Of a stretch of 64,000 nt of DNA, positions 47,240 through 55,512 are shown one piece after another. Position 1 is the first letter of the stretch. Every line of letters begins with the position of its first letter. The stretch spans positions 55,027 through 119,026 of the forward strand of contig NZ_SGVY01000008.1 of the NCBI RefSeq assembly GCF_004535825.1, given 5' to 3'. Made by a program: the position numbers and the translations under genes. Below the pieces are notes generated by a model. It did not search any database, was not told the DNA's origin, and saw only the letters and a list, made by a program, of their open reading frames with translations. Source of the stretch: Segatella hominis (lineage in GTDB: Bacteria > Bacteroidota > Bacteroidia > Bacteroidales > Bacteroidaceae).

Positions 47240-47489
47240 ATTTATTCTCCTTTCTTATTTATAGGGATTATTATTTTCTTTTAGTGAATTCTGATTTTAT
47301 GAATTATTATTCAGCTTTCTCTTGCCAAAGGAGCGAATAGTGTGCCGATATATGATTTTCTGACATTTTGACACAAATGAGGCGGTTTTTGGTGGGTTCT
47401 GAGGTATTTTGCGTGTCAAACTGTCGGTTTAAGAAACGGAGTTTGAGTCTTTTAAAAGATAATAAATTCTGGTTTTTATTGATGGCAAA

Positions 47490-47530
47490 CTTTGGCCTTA
47501 ATAGACGACTGGCTTTGGTCTTAATAGACG
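47490..47530. repeat. Two direct copies of an 18-bp sequence at 23-bp spacing
   Basis: CTTTGGCCTTAATAGACG (47490-47507) recurs as CTTTGGTCTTAATAGACG (47513-47530). It lies in the gene-free stretch between clpB and the purine gene. Confidence 0.6.
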
Positions 47531-47590
47531 CTTCATTCTACCTGTCATAGAAAATAGGCTTTTTGCTTTTTGGAAAGGAAGGGTGAATGA

Positions 47591-47711
47591 CCGGTCATGG
47601 TCATTATCGGTCATTTTTATTTTCGGGATTCATTAAAAGCTTGTACTTTTTTAGTGATAAATAGTTAATTATACTTTCTCTTTCATTTTGACCGAAAATG
47701 ACCATGACCGG
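47591..47711. repeat. Inverted repeat of 23-bp arms around 75 bp
   Basis: The arm CCGGTCATGGTCATT... (47591-47613) is complementary to 47689-47711 at 22 of 23 positions. The spacer is AT-rich and holds no gene. Each arm also contains internal GGTCA repeats. A MITE remnant or a paired operator are both possible. The stretch 47240-48008 (769 bp) otherwise holds only the 18-bp direct repeat and the promoter at 47931. Confidence 0.65.
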
Positions 47712-47930
47712 AATTGTAATATTAGCATCCGTTGATGAGAGAAAGTATATGTAAAGTAAAGTGTAACTTCTTGAATTGCAAAGGATTATCGGATAGAAAT
47801 GGTATGAATGAGAAACTACGGATGGCATCAGCTTGTGCTCGTAATGTTAACCAAAACTGGTAATATTATTAGCAATCAGACTTGATTTATCGCAAATATA
47901 CCTAAAATATTCCTATAACTCGCCTTGAAA

Positions 47931-47962
47931 TTTGGTGGTTTCGATTATTTTTTGTAATTTTG
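47931..47962 (+). promoter_or_regulatory. Promoter of the IMP cyclohydrolase gene
   Basis: TTTG (47931-47934), a 20-bp spacer and TAATTTTG (47955-47962), about 47 bp before the start codon. Confidence 0.7.
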
Positions 47963-48008
47963 CAGCGTTTTATAATTAGAAAGAAGTCGAATTCAAAATA
48001 GATAATTA

Positions 48009-48602
48009 ATGGCTGAAACAAAGAAAATCAAGACAGCGTTGGTGTCTGTCTTCCACAAAGATGGCTTGGATGAGTTGCTCGCCAAGTTGAACGAAGAGGG
48101 TGTTAAATTCTTGAGCACTGGTGGTACTCAGAAATTTATCGAATCTTTGGGTTATGAATGTCAGAAAGTAGAGGATGTTACCACATATCCATCAATCCTT
48201 GGTGGTCGTGTGAAAACTCTTCACCCAAAAATATTTGGAGGAATCTTGGCTCGCCGCGACAATGAGGGTGACCAGGAGCAAATGAAGGAATTTGAAATTC
48301 CAAGCATCGACCTCGTTATCGTAGATTTGTATCCATTCGAGCAGACTGTAGCAAGTGGTGCCAGCGATGCTGATATTATCGAGAAGATTGATATCGGTGG
48401 TATTTCTTTGATCCGTGCAGGTGCAAAGAACTTCAAGGATGTAGTCATCGTTCCAAGCAAGGCTGAGTACAACGTACTTCTTGATATTCTCAAGCAGAAG
48501 GGTGCAGAGACTGATATCGAAGACCGCAAGATGTTCGCAGAGCGTGCCTTTGGTGTAAGTTCTCACTATGATACTGCAATCCACGCTTGGTTTGCTAAGT
48601 AA
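48009..48602 (+). CDS. purH: Stand-alone IMP cyclohydrolase (PurH N-terminal domain)
   Basis: The protein has 197 residues and matches only the MGS-like IMP cyclohydrolase half of PurH: KTALVSVFHKDGLDELLAKL, KFLSTGGTQKFIESLG, TYPSILGGRVKTLHPKIFGG, IDIGGISLIRAGAKNFKDVV. It closes the ring of FAICAR to give IMP, the last step of purine synthesis. Usual PurH continues for ~310 more residues with AICAR transformylase; here the frame stops cleanly after HAWFAK and no second domain is in the following DNA (mreB comes next). The transformylase must be encoded elsewhere if the pathway is complete. Confidence 0.88.
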   Translation: MAETKKIKTALVSVFHKDGLDELLAKLNEEGVKFLSTGGTQKFIESLGYECQKVEDVTTYPSILGGRVKTLHPKIFGGILARRDNEGDQEQMKEFEIPSIDLVIVDLYPFEQTVASGASDADIIEKIDIGGISLIRAGAKNFKDVVIVPSKAEYNVLLDILKQKGAETDIEDRKMFAERAFGVSSHYDTAIHAWFAK

Positions 48603-48695
48603 AAAAGGTTCTCTTCTTGTTCTCATCTTGTGAGGCGAGAAGATGGCTGCAAAAGATAGATTTTAAGCTTAAAATAATAGATTTTACATTAGAAA

Positions 48696-49718
48696 ATGGG
48701 ATTTTTTTCATTTATTCAGGAAATCGCAATGGACTTAGGTACCGCCAATACCATCATTATCAGTGATGATAAGATTGTAGTGGACGAACCTTCTGTTGTG
48801 GCACTTGACCGTCGTACCGACAAGATGATTGCGGTGGGAGAGAAGGCTAAGATGATGTACGAGAAGACTCATGACAACATCCGTACAATCCGTCCTTTGC
48901 GCGATGGCGTTATTGCCGACTTTACCGCTTGCGAGCAGATGATGCGTGGACTCATCAAGATGGTTCACACGGGTAGTCGTCTGTTCTCCCCATCACTCCG
49001 TATGGTTATCGGAGTTCCTTCTGGTTCTACTGAGGTGGAACTTCGTGCAGTGCGCGATTCTGCAGAACATGCAGATGGCCGTGATGTTTACTTGATTTTT
49101 GAGCCAATGGCTGCAGCTATCGGTATCGGTATCGATGTAGAGGCACCTGAAGGCAATATGATAGTTGATATAGGTGGTGGTTCTACCGAGATTGCAGTGA
49201 TTTCTCTGGGTGGTATTGTTTCCAACAATTCTATCCGTACTGCAGGTGATGATCTTACTGCTGATATCCAGGAATATATGAGCCGCCAGCACAATGTGAA
49301 GGTTTCTGAGCGTATGGCTGAGCGTATCAAGATTCATGTAGGTTCTGCCTTGACAGATCTTGGTGATGAGGCTCCTGAGGATTTCATCGTTCATGGTCCT
49401 AACCGTATTACAGCTCTTCCAATGGAGGTTCCTGTATGTTATCAGGAAATTGCTCACTGTTTGGATAAAACTGTAGCGAAGATTGAGAATGCTGTGCTTT
49501 CTGCACTCGAAAATACTCCTCCTGAGCTTTATGCTGATATCGTAAAGAATGGTATCTGGCTCTCTGGTGGTGGCGCTTTGCTCCGTGGTCTCGACAAGCG
49601 ACTCCAGGATAAGATCAATATCCCATTCCACATCGCAGAAGACCCATTGCACAGTGTAGCTAAGGGTGCTGGTATTGCATTGAAAAATGTAGATCGTTTC
49701 TCTTTCTTGATGCGATAA
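48696..49718 (+). CDS. mreB: Rod-shape actin homologue MreB
   Basis: The protein has 340 residues, normal for MreB. It has MDLGTANTIIISDDKIVVDEPSVVA (phosphate 1), GNMIVDIGGGSTEIAVISLGG (phosphate 2), the FEPMAAAIGIG segment and NGIWLSGGGALLRGLD. It polymerises at the inner membrane and positions the elongation machinery with MreC/MreD and PBP2/RodA, encoded directly downstream. It is separated from mreC by a terminator-like hairpin. Confidence 0.95.
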   Translation: MGFFSFIQEIAMDLGTANTIIISDDKIVVDEPSVVALDRRTDKMIAVGEKAKMMYEKTHDNIRTIRPLRDGVIADFTACEQMMRGLIKMVHTGSRLFSPSLRMVIGVPSGSTEVELRAVRDSAEHADGRDVYLIFEPMAAAIGIGIDVEAPEGNMIVDIGGGSTEIAVISLGGIVSNNSIRTAGDDLTADIQEYMSRQHNVKVSERMAERIKIHVGSALTDLGDEAPEDFIVHGPNRITALPMEVPVCYQEIAHCLDKTVAKIENAVLSALENTPPELYADIVKNGIWLSGGGALLRGLDKRLQDKINIPFHIAEDPLHSVAKGAGIALKNVDRFSFLMR

Positions 49719-49767
49719 ATAGTTTCATCAAAGAGAGATAATAATATATTAAGGTGAAAAGATAGAT

Positions 49768-49814
49768 AAAGAGATGGAATCCTCCTCGCTCGAGGAGGAG
49801 ATCATCTCTTTTTA
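49768..49814 (+). terminator. Terminator-like hairpin between mreB and mreC
   Basis: Stem agagatg...tcctcctcg pairs with cgaggagga...catctct, with loop about ct, followed by TTTTT. It would end or reduce transcription after mreB and so raise MreB relative to the rest of the cluster. The following DNA to 49967 shows no gene. Confidence 0.75.
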
Positions 49815-49967
49815 AGTCATAATGGTTTAATACATTGAGCGGATTAAGGCGTAAAATGAATTAAACCAGGATGGGTTGACTCATCATGGGTGAGTTGTAT
49901 GATAGCTTTTCTCCTGCATGTTGATATTCTACATGTTTTTTCATTTACATGTTAATTTACTAAAAGT

Positions 49968-50825
49968 ATGCACAACCTTTTAGAGTTTTTGGCAAAATAT
50001 AACCATTGGTTTGTCTTTGTGATTCTTGAGGTGGTGAGTTTCGTGCTCCTGTTTCAGTACAACAGTTACCAGGGTAGCGTATGGTTCTCATCGGCTAATG
50101 CCGTGACGGGCAAACTCTACGAATGGGATTCCAATGTGGAAACCTTTTTCTCACTCACCAAGGTAAATCAGGAACTGACCCAACGCAATGCTTACCTGGA
50201 ACAGCAGGTGCAGCAGCTCTCCGAGAAATTGACTGATGCTACCAAGGACAGTACCTTTGCGCAGCGCAGCCAGATGAGTCTGTTGCAGTCTTATCATCTG
50301 ATTCCTGCCAAGGTGGTTGCCAATAGCATAGATAAGCCGGGCAACCTGATGACTATCGACAAGGGTAGGGCTGATGGTGTGCGCAAGGATATGGGTGTGG
50401 TTTGCGGTACGGGTGTGGTTGGCATCGTGTATCTGGTAGCAGAACATTATAGCGTGCTGATTCCTGTACTCAATATAAAGTCTAACATCAGTTGCACCAT
50501 CAAAAACAGAGGTTATTTTGGTTATCTTCGTTGGAAAGGTGGTCCTTCTGAATATGCTTATATGGAGGATGTTCCTCGTCATGCTCATTTCAAGTTGGGC
50601 GATTATGTAGTGACGAGTGGCTACTCTGCTGTCTTCCCTCCAGGTGTGTTGGTAGGAAAGGTGCTGCACGTATTCAATTCCGCGGATGGTCTTTCGTATC
50701 GGGTTCAGTTGAAACTCTCTACTGATTTTGCCAAGCTGCGTGACGTCTGTGTCATCGATGATGCGCCTATGCGTGAGCGTCTCGAACTGATGAGAGCGGC
50801 TCAGGATTCCATCAAACCGGATTAA
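49968..50825 (+). CDS. mreC: Rod-shape protein MreC
   Basis: The protein has 285 residues. A single N-terminal membrane helix (~13-32, HWFVFVILEVVSFVLLFQYN) precedes a coiled coil (~62-95, TQRNAYLEQQVQQLSEKL) and the MreC beta domains with MTIDKGRADGVRKDMGVV and GDYVVTSGYSAVFPPGVLVG. It links MreB to the penicillin-binding proteins in the periplasm. Confidence 0.92.
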   Translation: MHNLLEFLAKYNHWFVFVILEVVSFVLLFQYNSYQGSVWFSSANAVTGKLYEWDSNVETFFSLTKVNQELTQRNAYLEQQVQQLSEKLTDATKDSTFAQRSQMSLLQSYHLIPAKVVANSIDKPGNLMTIDKGRADGVRKDMGVVCGTGVVGIVYLVAEHYSVLIPVLNIKSNISCTIKNRGYFGYLRWKGGPSEYAYMEDVPRHAHFKLGDYVVTSGYSAVFPPGVLVGKVLHVFNSADGLSYRVQLKLSTDFAKLRDVCVIDDAPMRERLELMRAAQDSIKPD

Positions 50826-50904
50826 AATAGCCTGTATTCCTGATGCATGGAATGAGGCAAAATGGAAATGGTTATTCAAATATTTAAATTTCTAATTTTA
50901 ACTA

Positions 50905-51402
50905 ATGAGTATAGAACAAGTAAGACGATTTGTGCTGTTTGTAGTACTCTTGTTGGTACAAGGACTGGTGCTCAATCATATTCATCTCTTCGATTGTGCC
51001 ACACCATTGATCTACATCATCCTGGTGCTGCATTTTCGCAGAAACCAGTCCAGATGGTCGGCTCTTCTCTGGAGTTTTTCCCTCGGACTCTGTGTTGATG
51101 TTTTTGCCAATACCCCAGGTGTGGCAGCTGCTTCTATGACACTCATGGGACTGGTTCAGCCTTATCTCTTCGAACTTTTCATACCGAGAGACAGTGCTGA
51201 CGATCTGGAACCAACCATCCGCAGCATTGGTGTTTCTTCCTTTTTCTGGTATGTTTTCATCATGATTCTGCTCTATTGCTTGGTATTCTTCACATTGGAG
51301 ACCTTCAATTTCTTCAATTGGATCCAGTGGCTCAAGTGTATTGGGGGCAGTACCCTGCTCACTTACTTGCTGGTTATGGCATTGGAAAGTATTAAAAAAT
51401 AG
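50905..51402 (+). CDS. mreD: Rod-shape protein MreD
   Basis: The protein has 165 residues and about five membrane helices (FVLFVVLLLVQGLVLNHI; LIYIILVLHF; LLWSFSLGLCVDVFANTPG; FFWYVFIMILLYCLVFF; LLTYLLVMAL). GLCVDVFANTPGVAAASMTL is typical of MreD. It sits in the order mreC-mreD-mrdA, which supports the call although sequence conservation is low. Confidence 0.85.
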   Translation: MSIEQVRRFVLFVVLLLVQGLVLNHIHLFDCATPLIYIILVLHFRRNQSRWSALLWSFSLGLCVDVFANTPGVAAASMTLMGLVQPYLFELFIPRDSADDLEPTIRSIGVSSFFWYVFIMILLYCLVFFTLETFNFFNWIQWLKCIGGSTLLTYLLVMALESIKK

Positions 51403-51474
51403 AAGGACTTCAGGGGTTCACTGTGCAAATCTTGAATCTCCTGAATTTCAGGACAATCAATAAGGATAGGAAAT

Positions 51475-53325
51475 ATGATAGATTATAATCTCGAAAAGCG
51501 TAGATTTGTGATAGGTGGTGTGGCCATAGTAATAGTGGTCACCTATCTGATTCGTCTCTTTACGCTCCAGATTATGAGCGACGACTATAAGAAAAATGCC
51601 GATAGTAATGCCTTCCTCAAGCAGATAGAATATCCTTCGAGAGGTGCCATCTACGACCGCAATGGCAAGCTAATGGTTTACAACCAGCCTTCCTATGACA
51701 TCATGGTAGTGATGAACGAAGAGAAGAATCGTCTCGATACGATGGATTTCTGTAATGCCTTAGGTATTACCAAGGAATTTTTCATCAAGCGTATGGAAGA
51801 TATCAAGGACAGAAGTAAGAATCCTGGATATTCCAGATATACGCAACAGCTCTTCATGACTCAGTTGAGCGATAAGGATTTTAGCGTGTTCCAGGAAAAG
51901 ATGTTCCGTTTTCCTGGCTTCTATGTGCAGAAACGAAGCATCCGAGAATATACTTATCCTTATGCAGCCCATGTGCTGGGTGATGTGGGAGAGGTTTCGG
52001 AAAGCGATATAGAGGATGATAGCTATTATCAGCCAGGTGACTACATCGGTAAACTCGGTCTGGAAAAGCATTATGAAAAAGAATTGCGCGGACAGAAGGG
52101 TGTGAAAATCATGCTTCGTGATGCCCGAGGTAGAATACAAGGCAGTTATCAGAACGGAAAGTTCGACCAGAAACCTATCGCAGGTAAGGATCTGACGCTC
52201 GGTATTGATGTAAAATTACAGGCATTGGGTGAGCGACTCATGCAGGGTAAAATCGGTAGTATCGTAGCTATTGATCCGCGCACTGGAGAGGTGCTGGCTA
52301 TGGTTTCTTCTCCTACTTACGACCCTCGTCGTCTGGTGGGCAAACAGCGTGGAAAGATGCATAAGTGGCTGTCTCACAATCCGTGGAAACCACTCCTCAA
52401 CCGTAGTATCATGGGTCAGTATCCTCCGGGTTCTACCTTCAAGACTACGCAGGCGCTTACTTTCCTTTCTGAAGGAATTATCACGCCAGGTACGGCTTTC
52501 CCTTGCCATAGAGGTTTCTCTTACAGGGGGCTTCACGTAGGTTGTCACGGCCATCCATCGCCTATCGCTCTGGTGGATGCTATCAGTACTTCTTGTAACG
52601 GTTATTTCTGTTGGGGACTTTACTATATGATGGGTAATAAGCGTAAGTACCATTCCGTACAGACCGCTATGGACACCTGGCGCGACTATATGAAGAGTAT
52701 GGGATTCGGATATAAGTTGGGCATTGACTTGCCTGGTGAAAAGCGAGGTCTTATTCCTAATGCTGCCTATTATGACAAGGCTTATAAAGGCTCATGGAAC
52801 GGATTGACCATTATCAGTATCTCCATCGGACAGGGTGAGGTCAACCTGACCCCTCTGCAAATAGCCAACCTGGGTGCAACGATAGCCAACCGTGGTTATT
52901 ACTACGTGCCTCATGTAGTACGTAAGGTAAAGGGCGAACCGCTCGATACACTTTATACCCGACGCCATCAGACGATGGCTACTCGAAGGGCTTATGATTA
53001 CGTAGTGGCAGGTATGAGAAGTTCTGCTTTGAGAGGAACCTGTAAGATGCTTGCCCGATACGACTTTGAACCTTGTGGTAAGACGGGTACTGCGCAGAAC
53101 CGTGGTCATGACCACTCTGTATTCATGGGTTTCGCACCAATGAACAATCCAAAGATTGCCATTGCCGTATATGTAGAGAATGGTGGATGGGGTGCCGATT
53201 ATGGTGTGCCTATCGGCGGATTGATGATGGAACAATATTTGAAAGGTAAATTGTCGCCAGCTTCAGAAAGTCAGGCGACGGCAATGCAAAATAGAAGAAT
53301 CGCTTATGGCTCAAGTAGCAGATAA
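51475..53325 (+). CDS. mrdA: Penicillin-binding protein 2 (elongation transpeptidase)
   Basis: The protein has 616 residues. One membrane helix at ~12-28 is followed by the PBP dimerisation region (YPSRGAIYDRNGKLMVYNQP, AAHVLGDVGEVS) and the transpeptidase domain. Its motifs are SxxK in PPGSTFK (Ser320), SxN in STSCNGYF and KTGTAQNRGHDHSVFMGF. It cross-links peptidoglycan during lateral growth together with RodA. Its last 20 bp overlap rodA, indicating translational coupling. Confidence 0.93.
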   Translation: MIDYNLEKRRFVIGGVAIVIVVTYLIRLFTLQIMSDDYKKNADSNAFLKQIEYPSRGAIYDRNGKLMVYNQPSYDIMVVMNEEKNRLDTMDFCNALGITKEFFIKRMEDIKDRSKNPGYSRYTQQLFMTQLSDKDFSVFQEKMFRFPGFYVQKRSIREYTYPYAAHVLGDVGEVSESDIEDDSYYQPGDYIGKLGLEKHYEKELRGQKGVKIMLRDARGRIQGSYQNGKFDQKPIAGKDLTLGIDVKLQALGERLMQGKIGSIVAIDPRTGEVLAMVSSPTYDPRRLVGKQRGKMHKWLSHNPWKPLLNRSIMGQYPPGSTFKTTQALTFLSEGIITPGTAFPCHRGFSYRGLHVGCHGHPSPIALVDAISTSCNGYFCWGLYYMMGNKRKYHSVQTAMDTWRDYMKSMGFGYKLGIDLPGEKRGLIPNAAYYDKAYKGSWNGLTIISISIGQGEVNLTPLQIANLGATIANRGYYYVPHVVRKVKGEPLDTLYTRRHQTMATRRAYDYVVAGMRSSALRGTCKMLARYDFEPCGKTGTAQNRGHDHSVFMGFAPMNNPKIAIAVYVENGGWGADYGVPIGGLMMEQYLKGKLSPASESQATAMQNRRIAYGSSSR

Positions 53326-54778
53326 TAGACAACCAAGTGTGCTTCGTTCCATCGATTGGTGGACGATAGGTATTTATCTTGCACTGCTTTCATTCGGATG
53401 GATCAGTGTCTGTGGTGCCAGCTACACTTATGGTGACAATGATATTTTCAGTCTGGGTACTCGTTCGGGCATGCAGATTATCTGGATAGGTACTTCGATC
53501 GCATTAGGCTTTGTACTCCTGATGCTCGATGACAGGTTTTACGATACCTTCTCGTATGTGATTTATGCTGTCTTGATATTGTTGCTTTTTGCCACGATAT
53601 TCAATCCGCATAGCATCAAGGGTTCGCATTCCTGGCTTGTGTTAGGTCCGCTCCGACTCCAGCCCGCCGAGTTTGGTAAGTTTGCCACGGCACTCGCCGT
53701 AGCTAAGTTTATGTCGAGTTATGGTTTTAATATCCACAACATCAAGCATTTCATGGCTGCTGTGGGTATTATCCTGCTCCCAATGGTGTGCATTGTAGGA
53801 CAGAGAGAGACGGGTTCAGCATTGGTCTATTCAGCCTTTTTCCTCATGCTCTATCGCGAGGGAATGCCTGGAAGCATCCTCTTTACGGCTGTGGCCATGG
53901 TGGTCTATTTCGTAGTAGGCATCAAGTATGAGAATGTGATGATGTGGGACTCCTATACTTCCATCGGTAAGTTTGTGGTGCTTTTGTTGGTGCAGATATT
54001 TACGGCAGGTATGGTCAGTTCCTATACGGGTAATAAGAAACATTGTTATACGATTCTTGCATACACTGTCGGCATTACGCTCATCTTCCTGCTCTTCTCC
54101 ACCTATGTGATTCCTTTCGACATCGTTTGGGTTCAACTCGGTTTGTGTGCAGCCATGATTGGCTATATCGTTTATCAGGCATTGGCAACCCGATTGCGCA
54201 GTTATTATTTCATAGCTGCCTTCGCCTTGGGTTCTATAGCTTTCTTCTACTCAGCCGATTATGTGCTCAATAATGTGATGGAACCTCACCAGCGTGTACG
54301 TATCAATGTACTTTTAGGCTTGGATGAAGACTTGGCTGGTGCAGGTTACAATGTTCATCAGAGTGAGATAGCTATCGGATCTGGTGGCTTGCAAGGTAAG
54401 GGATTCCTGAACGGAACGCAGACCAAGCTGAAGTTCGTGCCAGAGCAGGATACTGACTTTATCTTCTGTACTGTAGGAGAGGAGGAAGGATTCCTCGGCT
54501 CGGCCTGTGTGCTTCTGCTTTTCCTGGCATTGATATTAAGGTTGATTCATCTGGCAGAGCGACAACCCTTCAAGTTTGGGCGAGTCTATGGTTATTGTGT
54601 TCTGAGTGTGTTCCTCTTTCATCTGTTTATCAATGTGGGCATGGTGCTGGGTCTCACTCCTGTCATTGGTATTCCTTTGCCATTCTTCAGTTATGGCGGT
54701 AGTTCGCTTTGGGGTTTCACCATCCTGCTTTTCATTTTCCTAAGGATTGATGCAGGACGAAATCTGATAAGAAACTAA
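53306..54778 (+). CDS. rodA: Peptidoglycan glycosyltransferase RodA
   Basis: The protein has 490 residues, a SEDS protein with about ten or more membrane helices. Conserved blocks are LGPLRLQPAEFGKFATALAV, QRETGSALVYSAFFLMLYREG, IAIGSGGLQGKGFLNGTQTK, LKFVPEQDTDFIFCTVGEEEGF and GIPLPFFSYGGSS. It is longer than E. coli RodA (~370) because of an extra membrane segment in the middle (~205-300), a feature I associate with Bacteroidota. It polymerises glycan strands with PBP2. Confidence 0.93.
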   Translation: MAQVADNRQPSVLRSIDWWTIGIYLALLSFGWISVCGASYTYGDNDIFSLGTRSGMQIIWIGTSIALGFVLLMLDDRFYDTFSYVIYAVLILLLFATIFNPHSIKGSHSWLVLGPLRLQPAEFGKFATALAVAKFMSSYGFNIHNIKHFMAAVGIILLPMVCIVGQRETGSALVYSAFFLMLYREGMPGSILFTAVAMVVYFVVGIKYENVMMWDSYTSIGKFVVLLLVQIFTAGMVSSYTGNKKHCYTILAYTVGITLIFLLFSTYVIPFDIVWVQLGLCAAMIGYIVYQALATRLRSYYFIAAFALGSIAFFYSADYVLNNVMEPHQRVRINVLLGLDEDLAGAGYNVHQSEIAIGSGGLQGKGFLNGTQTKLKFVPEQDTDFIFCTVGEEEGFLGSACVLLLFLALILRLIHLAERQPFKFGRVYGYCVLSVFLFHLFINVGMVLGLTPVIGIPLPFFSYGGSSLWGFTILLFIFLRIDAGRNLIRN

Positions 54779-54785
54779 AATATGT

Positions 54786-54854
54786 AGAGATTAAACTGGA
54801 AAGAAAGCAGAGATAAGCTTGGAAAGAAGCAGAGATTAAACTTGGTAAGAATGC
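54786..54854. repeat. Three imperfect 22-24 bp tandem units
   Basis: Units begin AGAGAT at 54786, 54809 and 54831 (agagattaaactggaaag, agataagcttggaaag, agagattaaacttggtaag). They lie immediately after rodA and before the terminator. It is non-coding. Confidence 0.6.
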
Positions 54855-54907
54855 GAAGTATTAGATAAAATCTGTGTAATCTGCGAAATCTTCGTGAAAA
54901 AATTGTA

Positions 54908-54971
54908 AAAGAGAAGTCCCCCTTGAAGTTCCTCTGTGATGTTGAGAACTTTCAAGGGGGATTTCTCTTTA
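54908..54971. terminator. Bidirectional terminator between rodA and gldH
   Basis: The long stem agagaagtcccccttgaagttc pairs with gaactttcaagggggatttctct (about 20 bp), with A and T runs on both sides of the convergent genes. Confidence 0.85.
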
Positions 54972-55460
54972 ATGTTTCACGACTTTTAATCCAATATCAC
55001 TGATGCCTGGCAGAATCTCTCGTTTCATGTCATGGCGGATGGTGACGTGGATAGAGTCGTTTTTGTTCAACTGATAAACGTTGATGGGGAAGTTATATTG
55101 ATAATAACTGATTCCTTGTCCTGTCGTAGCTCCGTTTTTGTCGATGAGCTTGCATTGTATGGTATCTATCTTCACCGTTTTTTCTTTCCTGTTGTGGCTG
55201 TCGGGGTAGATGCTCTGTTCTACGATGAGGGTCAGTCCCATAAAAGGATAAGCACCTGTGATGCGAAGTCCTAAATGTTCCTGATAGTACCCCGATGCTG
55301 CCAATGGTGGAATATCAAACGACAAGGTGTCGTTTTTTTCCCATCCGGCAATAGGAGTATGAGAATACGAATCGTAAACCATTGAATCCTTGCAGGATGA
55401 GAAAAAGTTTAAAGCAGTGAATGTACCTATTATTAATAAGGTATAGAATAGTTTCTTCAT
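54969..55460 (-). CDS. gldH: Gliding-motility-associated lipoprotein GldH
   Basis: The protein has 163 residues. The lipoprotein signal ends NFFSSCKDS (Cys23). The rest matches the GldH pattern: DSYSHTPIAGWEKNDTLSFD, LGLRITGAYPFMGLTLIVEQ and a C-terminus NDSIHVTIRHDMKREILPGISDIGLKV. In Flavobacteria GldH is needed for gliding, but many non-gliding Bacteroidota keep it beside the ricT-like and holB-like genes, as here. Its role in them is not established. Confidence 0.85.
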   Translation of the reverse strand: MKKLFYTLLIIGTFTALNFFSSCKDSMVYDSYSHTPIAGWEKNDTLSFDIPPLAASGYYQEHLGLRITGAYPFMGLTLIVEQSIYPDSHNRKEKTVKIDTIQCKLIDKNGATTGQGISYYQYNFPINVYQLNKNDSIHVTIRHDMKREILPGISDIGLKVVKH

Positions 55461-55512
55461 TATCTTATATTACCTTTCTTACCTTTTTTATATTATCATT
55501 CCTTACTTTATG

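Noticed and set aside
47368-47550. 60-codon open frame on the plus strand
   Set aside because: It has no start signal; part of it is made of the 18-bp direct repeat and it has no similarity I recognise.
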